From Hyphomicrobiales bacterium (GTDB lineage Bacteria > Pseudomonadota > Alphaproteobacteria > Parvibaculales > Parvibaculaceae), in assembly GCA_015655095.1 (NCBI GenBank), contig JAATFR010000234.1:1-11413 (forward strand): a DNA stretch of 11,413 bases, given 5' to 3'. The notes below the pieces were generated by a model. The model ran no database searches, was not told where the DNA came from, and saw nothing but the letters and a program-made list of their open reading frames with translations. The translations under genes and the position numbers were made by a program. This document shows positions 5,015 to 11,413 of this stretch, piece after piece (positions within the stretch are counted from its first letter, which is position 1; every line of letters starts with the position of its first letter).

Positions 5015-5458
5015 ATGAGGCAGCGACTTGTTGGGACGGGCTATCGCCAGCGCGCCTGGGATGCGCTGCGTAAAAATATTTACGCAGATGCTGCACTACT
5101 GGCCGAAATGGCTGGCGCAACGTCGGGCGGGCTGAGCGCTTATATAACCGCGCTCAAGGAACGTGGTTATATTGTTCAGGCGCCGGAGGGAATAGAGCTT
5201 ACACGCGACACTGGCCCTCGGGCACCTTCTTTCAACGTAGGGGCTGGCGAGTTTCGCGACTGGAATTTGCAGCCAGCCATGCGGCCGGCCGAACTCAAGG
5301 CCGTGATTCGTGAAAGCGGGCTAACTCTCGCTGCATGGCTGGCAGCTCATGGCTTCGACCGCCACAACACCACGCGTCTACGCCAAATGCTAAACGGTCA
5401 GCGACCGATAAGCGATGCGATTACGGCGGCTGCGAAAGGCAACGAGAAGCCCGGTTGA
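5015..5458 (+). CDS. Putative regulator with two HTH-like domains
   Basis: A 147-aa protein starting at ATG 5015, with GAGAG at 5005-5009 five bases upstream; a TTG at 5003 is in frame but overlaps that site. Residues 10-50 (RQRAWDALRKN, then LLAEMAGATSGGLSAYITAL and KERGYIV) look like a winged helix-turn-helix with a GYIV wing strand. Residues 92-137 (AELKAVIRESGLTLAAWLAA, then NTTRLRQMLNG.RPIS) look like a second, XRE-like helix-turn-helix, ending in I..AI. The two are joined by a Pro/Gly-containing linker. Two DNA-binding units in one small protein suggest a phage transcription regulator. The duplicated leader with two palindromes upstream would be its natural target, an inference only. 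Its ATG region forms the right end of the tandem duplication. Confidence 0.6.
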   Translation: MRQRLVGTGYRQRAWDALRKNIYADAALLAEMAGATSGGLSAYITALKERGYIVQAPEGIELTRDTGPRAPSFNVGAGEFRDWNLQPAMRPAELKAVIRESGLTLAAWLAAHGFDRHNTTRLRQMLNGQRPISDAITAAAKGNEKPG

Positions 5459-5525
5459 TGGCGCGGGTAGTAGCCGAGTCGCCGGTGTGTGAGGATTTTT
5501 CCGATGACTAAAAAAGGAAATTCGG

Positions 5526-5774
5526 ATGACGGACGATGAGCGTGAGGCTTACTACGCGAGCGACTGGGAGTATCGGGTCGAGAAGATTCAGCGAAGGGCG
5601 GCTGACGAGCGTGAATGGCTTCAGCGCATGACTGCCGACGAACGCGCGGCTTACCTGGCGAAGAAGCGCGAATATCAGCGCGAAAAGCGCGAGAGCATGA
5701 TGGCTGACGAGCGTGAAGCTGTCCGCGCGAAGGCGCGTGAAAAGCGTCTTGGGCAGGAGGACGGTGAAGCGTGA
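5526..5774 (+). CDS. Free-standing 23-residue-repeat protein
   Basis: An 82-aa, highly charged helical protein. ATG at 5526 has AAGGAA about eight bases upstream. It is nearly all repeats of about 23 residues beginning (M)T/M.DE and continuing with alternating Arg/Lys/Glu and a Tyr. Units start at residues 1, 35 and 58; a short partial unit lies at 25-34. The same repeat, with the same length, makes up residues 115-183 of the zinc-ribbon protein at 1421-2146, but here there is no cysteine cluster. The sequence would form long charged helices, possibly coiled, and could bind nucleic acid or the related protein. Function is unknown. A tiny overlapping frame at 5504-5539 (MTKKGNSDDGR) precedes it and is probably incidental. 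Two terminators follow after 84 bases. Confidence 0.6.
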   Translation: MTDDEREAYYASDWEYRVEKIQRRAADEREWLQRMTADERAAYLAKKREYQREKRESMMADEREAVRAKAREKRLGQEDGEA

Positions 5775-5857
5775 GGCGTGGTGGTGGGAAAATGTCCGCG
5801 ATGGCTTGACTTGCTGCGAAAAGTTGACAACACTCATCCATAACAAAACAGGTCTAG

Positions 5858-5889
5858 AAAACCCCGCCGCATCTGCGCGCGGGGTTTTT
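5858..5889 (+). terminator. Bidirectional rho-independent terminator
   Basis: AAAACCCCGC (5858-5867) pairs with GCGGGGTTTT (5879-5888), with a further CGCA/TGCG inside, followed by another T. The A-run on the left makes it usable on the opposite strand as well. It closes the accessory region. Confidence 0.75.
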
Positions 5890-5926
5890 CTTTCGTCGCG
5901 CTCATAAGCGCTGCCCCTCTCTAACT

Positions 5927-5962
5927 GCAAAAGCCCCGCTTTTCGGCGGGGCTTTTGCTTTT
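5927..5962 (+). terminator. Strong rho-independent terminator
   Basis: GCAAAAGCCCCGC (5927-5939) pairs perfectly over 13 bp with GCGGGGCTTTTGC (5946-5958) around TTTTCG, followed by TTTT. Together with the preceding terminator it isolates the late module, whose first gene starts at 5980 with no visible promoter in the 18-base gap. Confidence 0.8.
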
Positions 5963-5979
5963 CAGCCATCGGTGCGCGC

Positions 5980-6207
5980 ATGAAAGATTCAGTCACGAAC
6001 GCGACGGTCGCGGCGAGCGGCAAGGTTGCGGCTTATGCTGGGTCGAGCGTCGCTATGGTTTTCGGTGGGCTTTCTATCAGCGAATGGTGCGCGGTGGTTG
6101 GCGCGCTGGTCGCCGTGGCTGGCCTTTTTGTCAATGTTGTTTTTAAGCTTCGTGAGGAGCGTCGCCGCGAGGCTGCCTTCCTGCATATGCTGGGCGGCGA
6201 TGGCTAG
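5980..6207 (+). CDS. Phage holin, class II type
   Basis: A 75-aa membrane protein. Two hydrophobic segments, about residues 14-31 (ending VAMVFGGL) and 37-55 (CAVVGALVAVAGLFVNVVF), are separated by a short SISEW turn and followed by a strongly basic tail (KLREERRREAA). The GGL.(I/L)SEW link between two membrane segments is typical of the HP1/P2-like two-segment holins. A holin sits in the inner membrane and opens it at the programmed time so that endolysin reaches the cell wall. No endolysin gene is adjacent in this window. The ATG at 5980 has no clear Shine-Dalgarno site. The end overlaps the HNH gene by eight bases. Confidence 0.75.
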   Translation: MKDSVTNATVAASGKVAAYAGSSVAMVFGGLSISEWCAVVGALVAVAGLFVNVVFKLREERRREAAFLHMLGGDG

Positions 6208-6601
6208 GCGGCCTCCGGTCTATCGGCCTGGTCACATGCGCACGCACCGGGAAAGCGCAGCCGAGTATGACTCGCGGCGAGGATCGGCGCGGGAGCGTGG
6301 CTATAGTGCGAGGTGGGACAAGGCTGCCCGCCTCTACCTGGCGGCGCATCCGCTTTGCCTGGGGTGCGCGGCGGCGGGACGAATCGAGCCTGCTGTGCTG
6401 GTCGACCACATCGAGCCGCATAAGGGCAATGAGGCTCGCTTTTGGGACGCCGGTAACTGGCAGCCGCTTTGCCGATGGCATCACGACTCCGTCAAGCAGC
6501 GCCTAGAAAACATGTGGCAGCGCCATCAGGTCGGTGTGAGTGCGCTTCGGATTGATAGTCCGGCGGCTCTCGCGCTCACGAGCGACATGCGGCGGGATTA
6601 G
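6200..6601 (+). CDS. HNH endonuclease of the packaging module
   Basis: A 133-aa HNH nuclease. Start at ATG 6200, inside the holin end (8-base overlap), with GGGCGG just upstream; the frame is open further upstream but only in antisense-free overlap with the holin. Zinc-binding Cys53/Cys56 (CLGC) pair with Cys91 and His94/His95 region. The HNH signature is V-D-H-I-E-P-H (Asp69, His70), N86 and C..HH (91-95). In HK97-like and related cos phages an HNH protein of this type sits next to terminase and stimulates cos cleavage. Gene order holin, HNH, small and large terminase fits that. The N-terminal 40 residues are Arg-rich, as in the family. Confidence 0.9.
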   Translation: MARRPPVYRPGHMRTHRESAAEYDSRRGSARERGYSARWDKAARLYLAAHPLCLGCAAAGRIEPAVLVDHIEPHKGNEARFWDAGNWQPLCRWHHDSVKQRLENMWQRHQVGVSALRIDSPAALALTSDMRRD

Positions 6602-6740
6602 TGGTGCCCACCGGCAGGGGTAGGGGGGGGGTAAAAGTCAGAAATCCGCCATCGGGGGACCGGGTGGCCAGTCAGGGTTTTGTTTCCGCGATATTTTTCG
6701 CCAGAACTTTTTTTTGGGAGGGCCGGTTTTCCGGCCAGAA
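6602..6740. other. Probable cos / packaging start region
   Basis: A 139-base non-coding gap between HNH and small terminase. It contains a run of nine G (6623-6631) followed by TAAAAGTC, and further right a GGGGGACCGGGTGGCC stretch. In phages with HNH next to a P27-type small terminase, a G-rich block followed by a T/A stretch at this place is the usual position of the cohesive-end site. The identification rests on position and composition, not on a mapped end. The right part has T8 (6708-6715), the ribosome site and a hairpin discussed under the next gene. Confidence 0.45.
6716..6740 (+). promoter_or_regulatory. Ribosome site with hairpin before small terminase
   Basis: GGGAGG(G) at 6716-6722 is the only good Shine-Dalgarno sequence, but it is about 20 bases before the ATG at 6741. 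A 6-bp hairpin GGCCGG-TTTT-CCGGCC (6721-6736) lies between. If folded, it brings the Shine-Dalgarno close to the start, leaving AGAA before the ATG. Confidence 0.5.
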
Positions 6741-7376
6741 ATGATGGGTCGCAAGCCGGACACGCCAGAGGAACAGGCCCAGAAGGGCTACCCCGGCAAG
6801 CGCCGGAGCCGTGTCGAAAAGCAGCACGCCGAGGCGCTGCGGCTGGCTGAAATGATGGCGAGCGCGCCTGCCGTGTCATCCGACCCGCTGGCACCGCCCG
6901 CCTATCTGGATGGGCGGCTGGCACCAGCTCTTGCGGTCTGGAACGAATATGTTCCGCAATTACGAAAACTGAATCTCTTTGACCGGCTGGACCGGCATAC
7001 GTTTTCGATTTTCTGTGTTTATATGGGTGAATTCGTGCTGGCGAACGAGGATATCCTTACCAAGGGATATTCCGTGGCTGTCAAAACAGTGAGCGGCGAT
7101 CACATGCTGCGCAAGAACCCCAGCGTGGGGCGGCGCGACAAGGCCTATGACGTGGTCATGGAGATGGCCAAGCGTTTCGGTCTCACACCTATTGATCGCT
7201 ATGCGTTGATCAAGGATCAGGCCCAGATGCCCAACGGCGGGCTGTTTGGCGGGCAGCCTGCGCCGAAAGCCCCGGATGACGCCCCTTCGCCCGAGGTGGA
7301 GGGGGGTGAGGAGCAGGTCGGGGTCAATGTCCTGCACAAAATGAATTCTCTACCGCCCGGATTGCTGCCCAACTGA
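6741..7376 (+). CDS. terS: Terminase small subunit, P27 family
   Basis: A 211-aa small terminase. The frame is open from TTG 6714, but the protein beginning MMGRKPDTPEE with a following Y/N-PGKRR matches the usual P27-family start (GRKP then GNPGKR), so ATG 6741 (or 6744) is chosen. Small terminase recognises the packaging site and brings the large subunit to it. The family core is visible at about residues 50-170: P.YLDGRLAPALAVWNEYVP with L.LFDRLDRHTF, then the Y..VVMEMAKRFGLTPIDRYAL helix. The C-terminal tail from about 175 is Gly/Pro/acidic, presumably flexible. It directly follows the probable cos region and is followed by the large subunit after one base. Confidence 0.85.
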   Translation: MMGRKPDTPEEQAQKGYPGKRRSRVEKQHAEALRLAEMMASAPAVSSDPLAPPAYLDGRLAPALAVWNEYVPQLRKLNLFDRLDRHTFSIFCVYMGEFVLANEDILTKGYSVAVKTVSGDHMLRKNPSVGRRDKAYDVVMEMAKRFGLTPIDRYALIKDQAQMPNGGLFGGQPAPKAPDDAPSPEVEGGEEQVGVNVLHKMNSLPPGLLPN

Positions 7377-7377
7377 G

Positions 7378-9141
7378 ATGACAACGCAGACGGCGACCTC
7401 CGCGTCGGCAATGCAGGCCGCCGCCGGCGGACAGCTCTATCCGGCGCCAGATTGGGTTGATGAGGCAGCGAACGACAATCGCTATGCCTGGGTCAGGCTG
7501 GCATGGACCCGGTCGGCTTCGGTGCCGGGCGCATGGTTCGATGAACAGAAGGCGGACGCCGTCGTCAGGCTCTGGCCGAAAGCCTTCCGGCTCACGGAGG
7601 ACCGGTTTGCCGGAAAGCCTTTTCGGCTGGTGTTGTGGCAGGAGTGCATTGTCCGTCTGCTCGTCGGGTGGAAATCGCCCGTCGAGGTGCTGGACGAGGG
7701 GACCGGCGAGGATCGGACAGTTCATGTCCGGCTCTATCGCCGGTTGATGCTCTGGATACCCCGAAAAAACGGGAAATCCGAGTTTCTGGCGGCGCTGGCG
7801 ATCCTGTTTTTCGTACTGGATGGTGTCGAGGGCGGTCAAGGCTTTGTCTTTGCCCGCGACGAGAAGCAGGCGGCAATTGTCTTTGACAAAATGAAGGCGA
7901 TGATCGGTATGTCGCCTGAAATGTCAGGCGACGTGAAGTCATTCAAAAAGACGATCTACGTCCCGCAAATACGCGCCCTCTTTCGGCTTCTGGCCGGGCG
8001 CGGAGAAGGCAAGCATGGGCTGTCGCCCACGGTGATTGTCGGTGACGAGATGCATGAGTGGGAAACTCTGGATGTTTCCACGACGCTGCGGCAAGGCACC
8101 GGCGCGAGGCTTGAGCCTATCGAGCTTTATGCATCAACGGCGGGAATCAAATCCAAGCTTGTGGGCCACGGGCTTTGGGAAGATAGCCTTGCTATCCATG
8201 AGGGGCGGATTGTTGAGCCGACGACACTGGTTGTCATCTTCGCTGCCGATCCTGAGGATGACTGGCAGGACGAGGATGTCTGGCTGAGGGCGAACCCCTC
8301 TCTTGGCTTGTCGCCCACAAAACAATTTCTGCGGCGCGAAGCGGCGCTGGCCGTCGATAATCCGCGCGCCGAGGCCCATTTCAGGCGGTATCACCTCAAC
8401 CAGTGGGTTGAGCAACTGGTCCGCTGGCTGAACATGAAAAAGTGGGCCAGTTGCGCACCAGACCCCACGGCATGGGCGCGCTATGGCGAGGAACTGGCGG
8501 GGCGAAAGTGCTGGGGCGCGCTGGATGTGTCCTCAACCCAGGACATAACCGCGCTGATCTGGATTTTCCCGCCGGCGGAGCCGGGCGAGCGGGTAAAGCT
8601 CGTCTGCCGGTTCTGGGTGCCTGAGGACACGATGGAAGTGCGGGTCAAGCGTGACCGGGTCCAGTACGACCAGTGGGTTTCGATGGGTGCGATGGAAGTC
8701 ACCCCCGGCGATTACGTGGACCAGAATTTTGTTCTGCAAGCGATTCAGGACGGATTGTCGCTCTATGACGTTCAGGGCGTCGGGTACGACCCATGGAACG
8801 CGCGAAAGCTTGTGACCGATCTTCACAAGGATGGTGTTGACGAATCCCTGCTTATCGAGATGCGGCAGGGAATTCCGACGCTTGGGGAGCCGAGCAAGGA
8901 ATTCGAGCGGATTGTGATTTCAGGTTTGATGGATCATGGCGGCCATCCGGTCCTGGGCTGGATGGCCAGAAACACGGATGTGAGGTTCGACGAAAACATG
9001 AATTTCGCACCAGCCAAAAAGCGCTCACGGGAAAAAATCGACGGGATCGTCGCTGCCGTGATGGCGACGGGACTAATGATGGCGGGCGATGGCGGCCCAA
9101 GCCTCGATGACTTCATCTCCAATCCTGTCATGGTGCTCTGA
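7378..9141 (+). CDS. terL: Terminase large subunit
   Basis: A 587-aa large terminase of the Terminase_1 (HK97/P27) type, full length. It is the packaging motor: ATPase plus nuclease. Walker A is PRKNGKS at about residues 128-134, preceded by R-L-M-L-W-I; Walker B is TVIVGDE at 218-224, with Asp-Glu. A motif-III-like segment is at 250-256 (YASTAGI). Nuclease acidic residues are Asp383 (GALDVSS..DITAL), Asp471 (GVGYDPWNA) and Asp555 (KIDGIVAAVMA). ATG at 7378 lies one base after the small-terminase stop with no clear Shine-Dalgarno, so reinitiation is likely. Its stop overlaps the portal start as TGATG. All key residues appear intact, so the protein should be active. Confidence 0.95.
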   Translation: MTTQTATSASAMQAAAGGQLYPAPDWVDEAANDNRYAWVRLAWTRSASVPGAWFDEQKADAVVRLWPKAFRLTEDRFAGKPFRLVLWQECIVRLLVGWKSPVEVLDEGTGEDRTVHVRLYRRLMLWIPRKNGKSEFLAALAILFFVLDGVEGGQGFVFARDEKQAAIVFDKMKAMIGMSPEMSGDVKSFKKTIYVPQIRALFRLLAGRGEGKHGLSPTVIVGDEMHEWETLDVSTTLRQGTGARLEPIELYASTAGIKSKLVGHGLWEDSLAIHEGRIVEPTTLVVIFAADPEDDWQDEDVWLRANPSLGLSPTKQFLRREAALAVDNPRAEAHFRRYHLNQWVEQLVRWLNMKKWASCAPDPTAWARYGEELAGRKCWGALDVSSTQDITALIWIFPPAEPGERVKLVCRFWVPEDTMEVRVKRDRVQYDQWVSMGAMEVTPGDYVDQNFVLQAIQDGLSLYDVQGVGYDPWNARKLVTDLHKDGVDESLLIEMRQGIPTLGEPSKEFERIVISGLMDHGGHPVLGWMARNTDVRFDENMNFAPAKKRSREKIDGIVAAVMATGLMMAGDGGPSLDDFISNPVMVL

Positions 9142-10445
9142 TGGGTTTCCTTGATGCCTGGCGGGGCAAGCGCGTCAAACTGACGGATAGCGATTTCTGG
9201 GAAGGCTTCTTCGGGTTTCCGAACGCCTCCGGAAAGGTGGTGACGCCGGGTAACGCTATGACGCTTGATGCCGTCTGGGCCTGCATCAAGTTGCTGTCTG
9301 AGACGGTCGGAACGCTGCCCTGCATGGTTTACAACCGTGGCGACGATTCGGTTGCCTATGACAATCCGCTCTATGAAATCTTCCACGACCTGCCGAATTC
9401 CGAGCATACCGCCGTTGAGTTCTGGGAGGGGGTGACAAACTATCTCTGCCGCTATGGCAATGCTTTCGCGCGCAAGGTGGTGACGAACGGAAAATTGCGC
9501 AGCCTCGTGCTTGTCGATGCGGCGCTTGTCAGCGTCACCCGCAACGTCCGAAATGAACTGCGCTACACATTCACGGAAAACGGCACATCATATGATCTTG
9601 GCCGCGAAAGCATGTTTCATGTTCGCGGCTTTGGAGGTTGCGGCGATGTGGGTCTTTCCCCCATCTCCTATGGCGCGCAGAGCCTCGGTATGGCGCTGGC
9701 GACGGAGGAGACAGCGGCGAAGTTTTTCAGCAATGGCATGCAGGCCTCAGGGTTCCTTGGGTCAGACAAGGTTCTGAACAAGGAACAGCGGTCAGAGCTG
9801 CAAAAAATGATGGAGGCCTACTCGGGTTCCCGCAACGCCGGAAAGATCATGATTCTTGAGGCTGGTCTAAAATATGAGGCGGCGAGTCTGAATCCCGATG
9901 ATGCAGAGTTGCTGGCTTCGCGTGAATGGCACGTCGAGCAGATATGTCGGTGGTTCGGCATGCTGCCGATCATGATCGGCCATTCGAGCAAGGGGCAAAC
10001 GACATGGGGCTCCGGTGTCGAGCAGCTTATTCTGCAATTCTATAAAACGGGCATCCGCCCGCTGCTAAAGCGGATCGAGGCCGCGATCTGGCGCGACCTG
10101 CTGACGGCGGAAGATCGCCGCCTGTTCAAGGTCGAGTTCAACATGGATGGCTTCCTGCGCGGCGACAGCGCGGCAAGGTCGGCCTTCTATTCGAGCATGA
10201 CCCAGAACGGGTTGTTGACCCGCAACGAGGGCCGCGCCCTTGAAAACTACCCGCCGCTGCCCGGTGGTGACGTGCTGACGGTCCAGTCAAACATGTTGCC
10301 GCTGAGCGATCTTGGCCTGCAATCCGGTGATGCCGGAAAACAGGCCCGGAATGCTCTGACCGGATGGCTTTTTGGCGATATCGGCGCGCTCATTGATGAG
10401 CGTGTCGGTTCAGCGCTGAAATCGATTACGAAAGAGAGAATGTGA
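9141..10445 (+). CDS. Portal protein, HK97 family
   Basis: A 434-aa portal, normal length for the family. It forms the dodecameric ring at one capsid vertex through which terminase drives DNA. Family marks are at residues 41-60 (LDAVWACIKLLSETVGTLP), 91-112 (VEFWEGVTNYLCRYGNAF), 168-200 (GLSPISYGAQSLGMALATEE, FFSNGM) and 255-281 (DAELLASREW..EQICRWF, P..IGHSS), the last being the helix that faces the channel. The N-terminal FLDAW and C-terminal basic region are as expected. Start at ATG 9141 is shared by one base with the large-terminase stop; the stop shares one base with the protease start in the same way. Expression is coupled through the operon. Confidence 0.92.
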   Translation: MGFLDAWRGKRVKLTDSDFWEGFFGFPNASGKVVTPGNAMTLDAVWACIKLLSETVGTLPCMVYNRGDDSVAYDNPLYEIFHDLPNSEHTAVEFWEGVTNYLCRYGNAFARKVVTNGKLRSLVLVDAALVSVTRNVRNELRYTFTENGTSYDLGRESMFHVRGFGGCGDVGLSPISYGAQSLGMALATEETAAKFFSNGMQASGFLGSDKVLNKEQRSELQKMMEAYSGSRNAGKIMILEAGLKYEAASLNPDDAELLASREWHVEQICRWFGMLPIMIGHSSKGQTTWGSGVEQLILQFYKTGIRPLLKRIEAAIWRDLLTAEDRRLFKVEFNMDGFLRGDSAARSAFYSSMTQNGLLTRNEGRALENYPPLPGGDVLTVQSNMLPLSDLGLQSGDAGKQARNALTGWLFGDIGALIDERVGSALKSITKERM

Positions 10446-11149
10446 TGCGCGTCAAGAAATCGGCATTCCATCACAAGGAATTTTCGTTCAAGGCGGACGT
10501 GGTGAACGATGATGGCACGTTCACGGGCTATGGCAGCGTGTTCGGCACGCTCGATTCCTATCGCGAGATCGTGGCTCCCGGCGCATTTACGGAAAGCATC
10601 GCCCAGATCAAGGCCTCTGGCGAACCGCTTCCTGCGCTCTGGCAGCACTATTCATCTGAACCCATCGGCGGCTATAGCCTGCTTGAGGAGGATGACCGGG
10701 GGCTCAAGGTCAGCGGCTGGCTGCTGAAGGATGATGTTGTCCGCGCCCGGGAGGCTTATGCGCTGATGAAAGCGCGCGTGGTTCGTGGTCTTTCCATCGG
10801 CTATTATGTGCTTGAGGATAGCTGGAACGAAAAGGACCGCATCCGCACGCTGAACAAGCTTGAACTTGCTGAAATCAGCATTGTGACCTATCCGGCAAAT
10901 CCCGATGCGCAGATCGACGCGATCAAATCGCGGATAGCGCATGGGGCACTTCCAACCCTTTCACAATTTGAGCAGATCCTGCGCGAGGCAGGCTTCTCAA
11001 AATCACAGTCGGCGGTCATTGCAAACCGTGGACTGAAACACCTGCTCGACCGGAGTGAGTCCGGGAGCGACGGCGACGACAACAGGACGGTGAAGGAGCT
11101 TTCCTCCTTTTTTTCCGGCTTCAAGCTCCCCCAGATCACAAAGGAATAA
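10445..11149 (+). CDS. Prohead protease, HK97 gp4 / S78 family
   Basis: A 234-aa maturation protease. ATG 10445 overlaps the portal stop (TGATG) and follows AAAGAGAGA; GTG 10442 is in frame but less likely. Its job is to remove the delta domain of the capsid protein inside the prohead. Family signature: beta-rich N-terminus with GYGSVFGTLDSYREIVAPGA (29-47), ALWQHYSSEPIG with probable catalytic His68, VRGLSIGY with probable catalytic Ser117, and LAEISIVTYPANPDA (141-155) containing Glu143 as the likely third residue. The residue assignments are by family pattern. The C-terminal 70 residues, helical then polar (SESGSDGDD), form the usual extension. It is followed four bases later by the capsid gene. 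Confidence 0.92.
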   Translation: MRVKKSAFHHKEFSFKADVVNDDGTFTGYGSVFGTLDSYREIVAPGAFTESIAQIKASGEPLPALWQHYSSEPIGGYSLLEEDDRGLKVSGWLLKDDVVRAREAYALMKARVVRGLSIGYYVLEDSWNEKDRIRTLNKLELAEISIVTYPANPDAQIDAIKSRIAHGALPTLSQFEQILREAGFSKSQSAVIANRGLKHLLDRSESGSDGDDNRTVKELSSFFSGFKLPQITKE

Positions 11150-11153
11150 CATC

Positions 11154-11413
11154 ATGAAGGTAAATTATGGCAGCCATGAATATGGCCGCAAAGACGCGAC
11201 CCCTGGCTCCGGCGACGAAATGGAACTGAAGGAACTCACCAGGAACTTCAAGGCGTTCGGCGACGAGATCAAGGGTTTTGCCGAAAAGGCCGAGAAGGAA
11301 ATCAAGGCTGGCGGCGAGCTGTCGCGCGAAACAAAAACCAAGGTCGATGAGCTGCTGACCAAGCAGGCCGACGCCGACGGGCGTATGCGCGAGATCGAGG
11401 AAAAGCTGGAGAA
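11154..11413 (+). CDS. Major capsid protein, N-terminal part (cut by window end)
   Basis: The first 86 residues of a gene that runs off the right edge. ATG 11154 has AAGGAA seven bases upstream. The visible portion is a charged, helical, coiled-coil-like region (LKELTRNFKAFGDEIKGF, then many Lys/Glu and a ELL.KQADADGRMREIEEKL segment), as in the delta domain of HK97-type capsid proteins, which acts as an internal scaffold and is later cut off by the protease. Position directly after the protease supports this. The shell domain itself lies outside the window. Confidence 0.85.
   Translation, partial: MKVNYGSHEYGRKDATPGSGDEMELKELTRNFKAFGDEIKGFAEKAEKEIKAGGELSRETKTKVDELLTKQADADGRMREIEEKLE

Larger units (their letters stand above)
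4641..5025. repeat. 190-bp tandem duplication with CAGCG ends
   Basis: Copy 1 is 4641-4830, copy 2 is 4831-5020, and the five bases CAGCG follow again at 5021-5025. The first 115 bases of the two copies are identical. The remaining 75 differ at nine positions. Each copy contains the last codons and stop of the upstream gene, a rho-independent terminator, an 18-bp near-palindrome, and the ribosome site plus first codons of the downstream gene. This block fills the 361-base gap between the two genes. It also creates a tiny reading frame, ATG 4825 to TAA 4851 (MKQRTVVP), that joins the start of the downstream gene to the end of the upstream one. Confidence 0.9.

Noticed and set aside
5824..5846. 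TTGACA as a promoter for the late genes
   Set aside because: No acceptable -10 box lies at 16-18 bases, and two terminators separate it from the holin gene.
6714..6740. TTG start for the small terminase
   Set aside because: The TTG overlaps the Shine-Dalgarno sequence and the family N-terminus GRKP follows the ATG at 6741/6744 directly.
7324..9407. Several minus-strand frames antisense to terminase and portal
   Set aside because: They are shadows of well-identified late genes and show no domain pattern.

Overview
The window reads as part of a tailed-phage genome or prophage from a GC-rich bacterium, most likely an alphaproteobacterium. That host call is an inference from GC-rich codon use and the style of the small accessory proteins; no host gene, integrase or attachment site is visible. 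Apart from one 56-codon gene on the minus strand, all genes lie on the plus strand.

Layout. (1) Positions 1-320 hold iteron-like 9-bp repeats beside an AT-rich stretch, which could be a replication origin; the repeats run into a 224-codon hypothetical gene with a TTG start. (2) Positions 959-1318 are a small isolated unit: a strong promoter with an operator-like dyad, a 62-aa hypothetical protein and terminator hairpins. (3) Positions 1421-3268 are three translationally coupled genes: a zinc-ribbon protein with 23-residue charged repeats, a protein ending in a probable ribbon-helix-helix domain, and a probable helix-turn-helix protein. A truncated antitoxin-like gene converges on them from the minus strand. 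(4) Positions 3443-5014 are rearranged DNA: a decayed partial copy of the first gene, two copies of one promoter-operator-leader cassette driving two unrelated small genes, and a 190-bp tandem duplication with microhomology at its ends. (5) Positions 5015-5774 hold a double-HTH regulator and a free-standing protein made of the same 23-residue repeats. (6) Two strong terminators at 5858-5962 close the accessory region.

(7) From 5980 to the right edge is a conventional HK97-type module: class II holin, HNH endonuclease, a probable cos region, P27-type small terminase, large terminase, portal, prohead protease and the start of the major capsid protein. Genes overlap or abut, as expected for a late operon. 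Terminase with HNH cuts and packages DNA through the portal; the protease removes the capsid delta domain during maturation.

The module in (7) is well understood. The less ordinary part is 3272-5774, where several small DNA-binding-like genes, a recycled promoter cassette with a flipped operator core, a scarred tandem duplication and a shared repeat protein family sit together. No gene there can be given a defence or other defined function from sequence alone.
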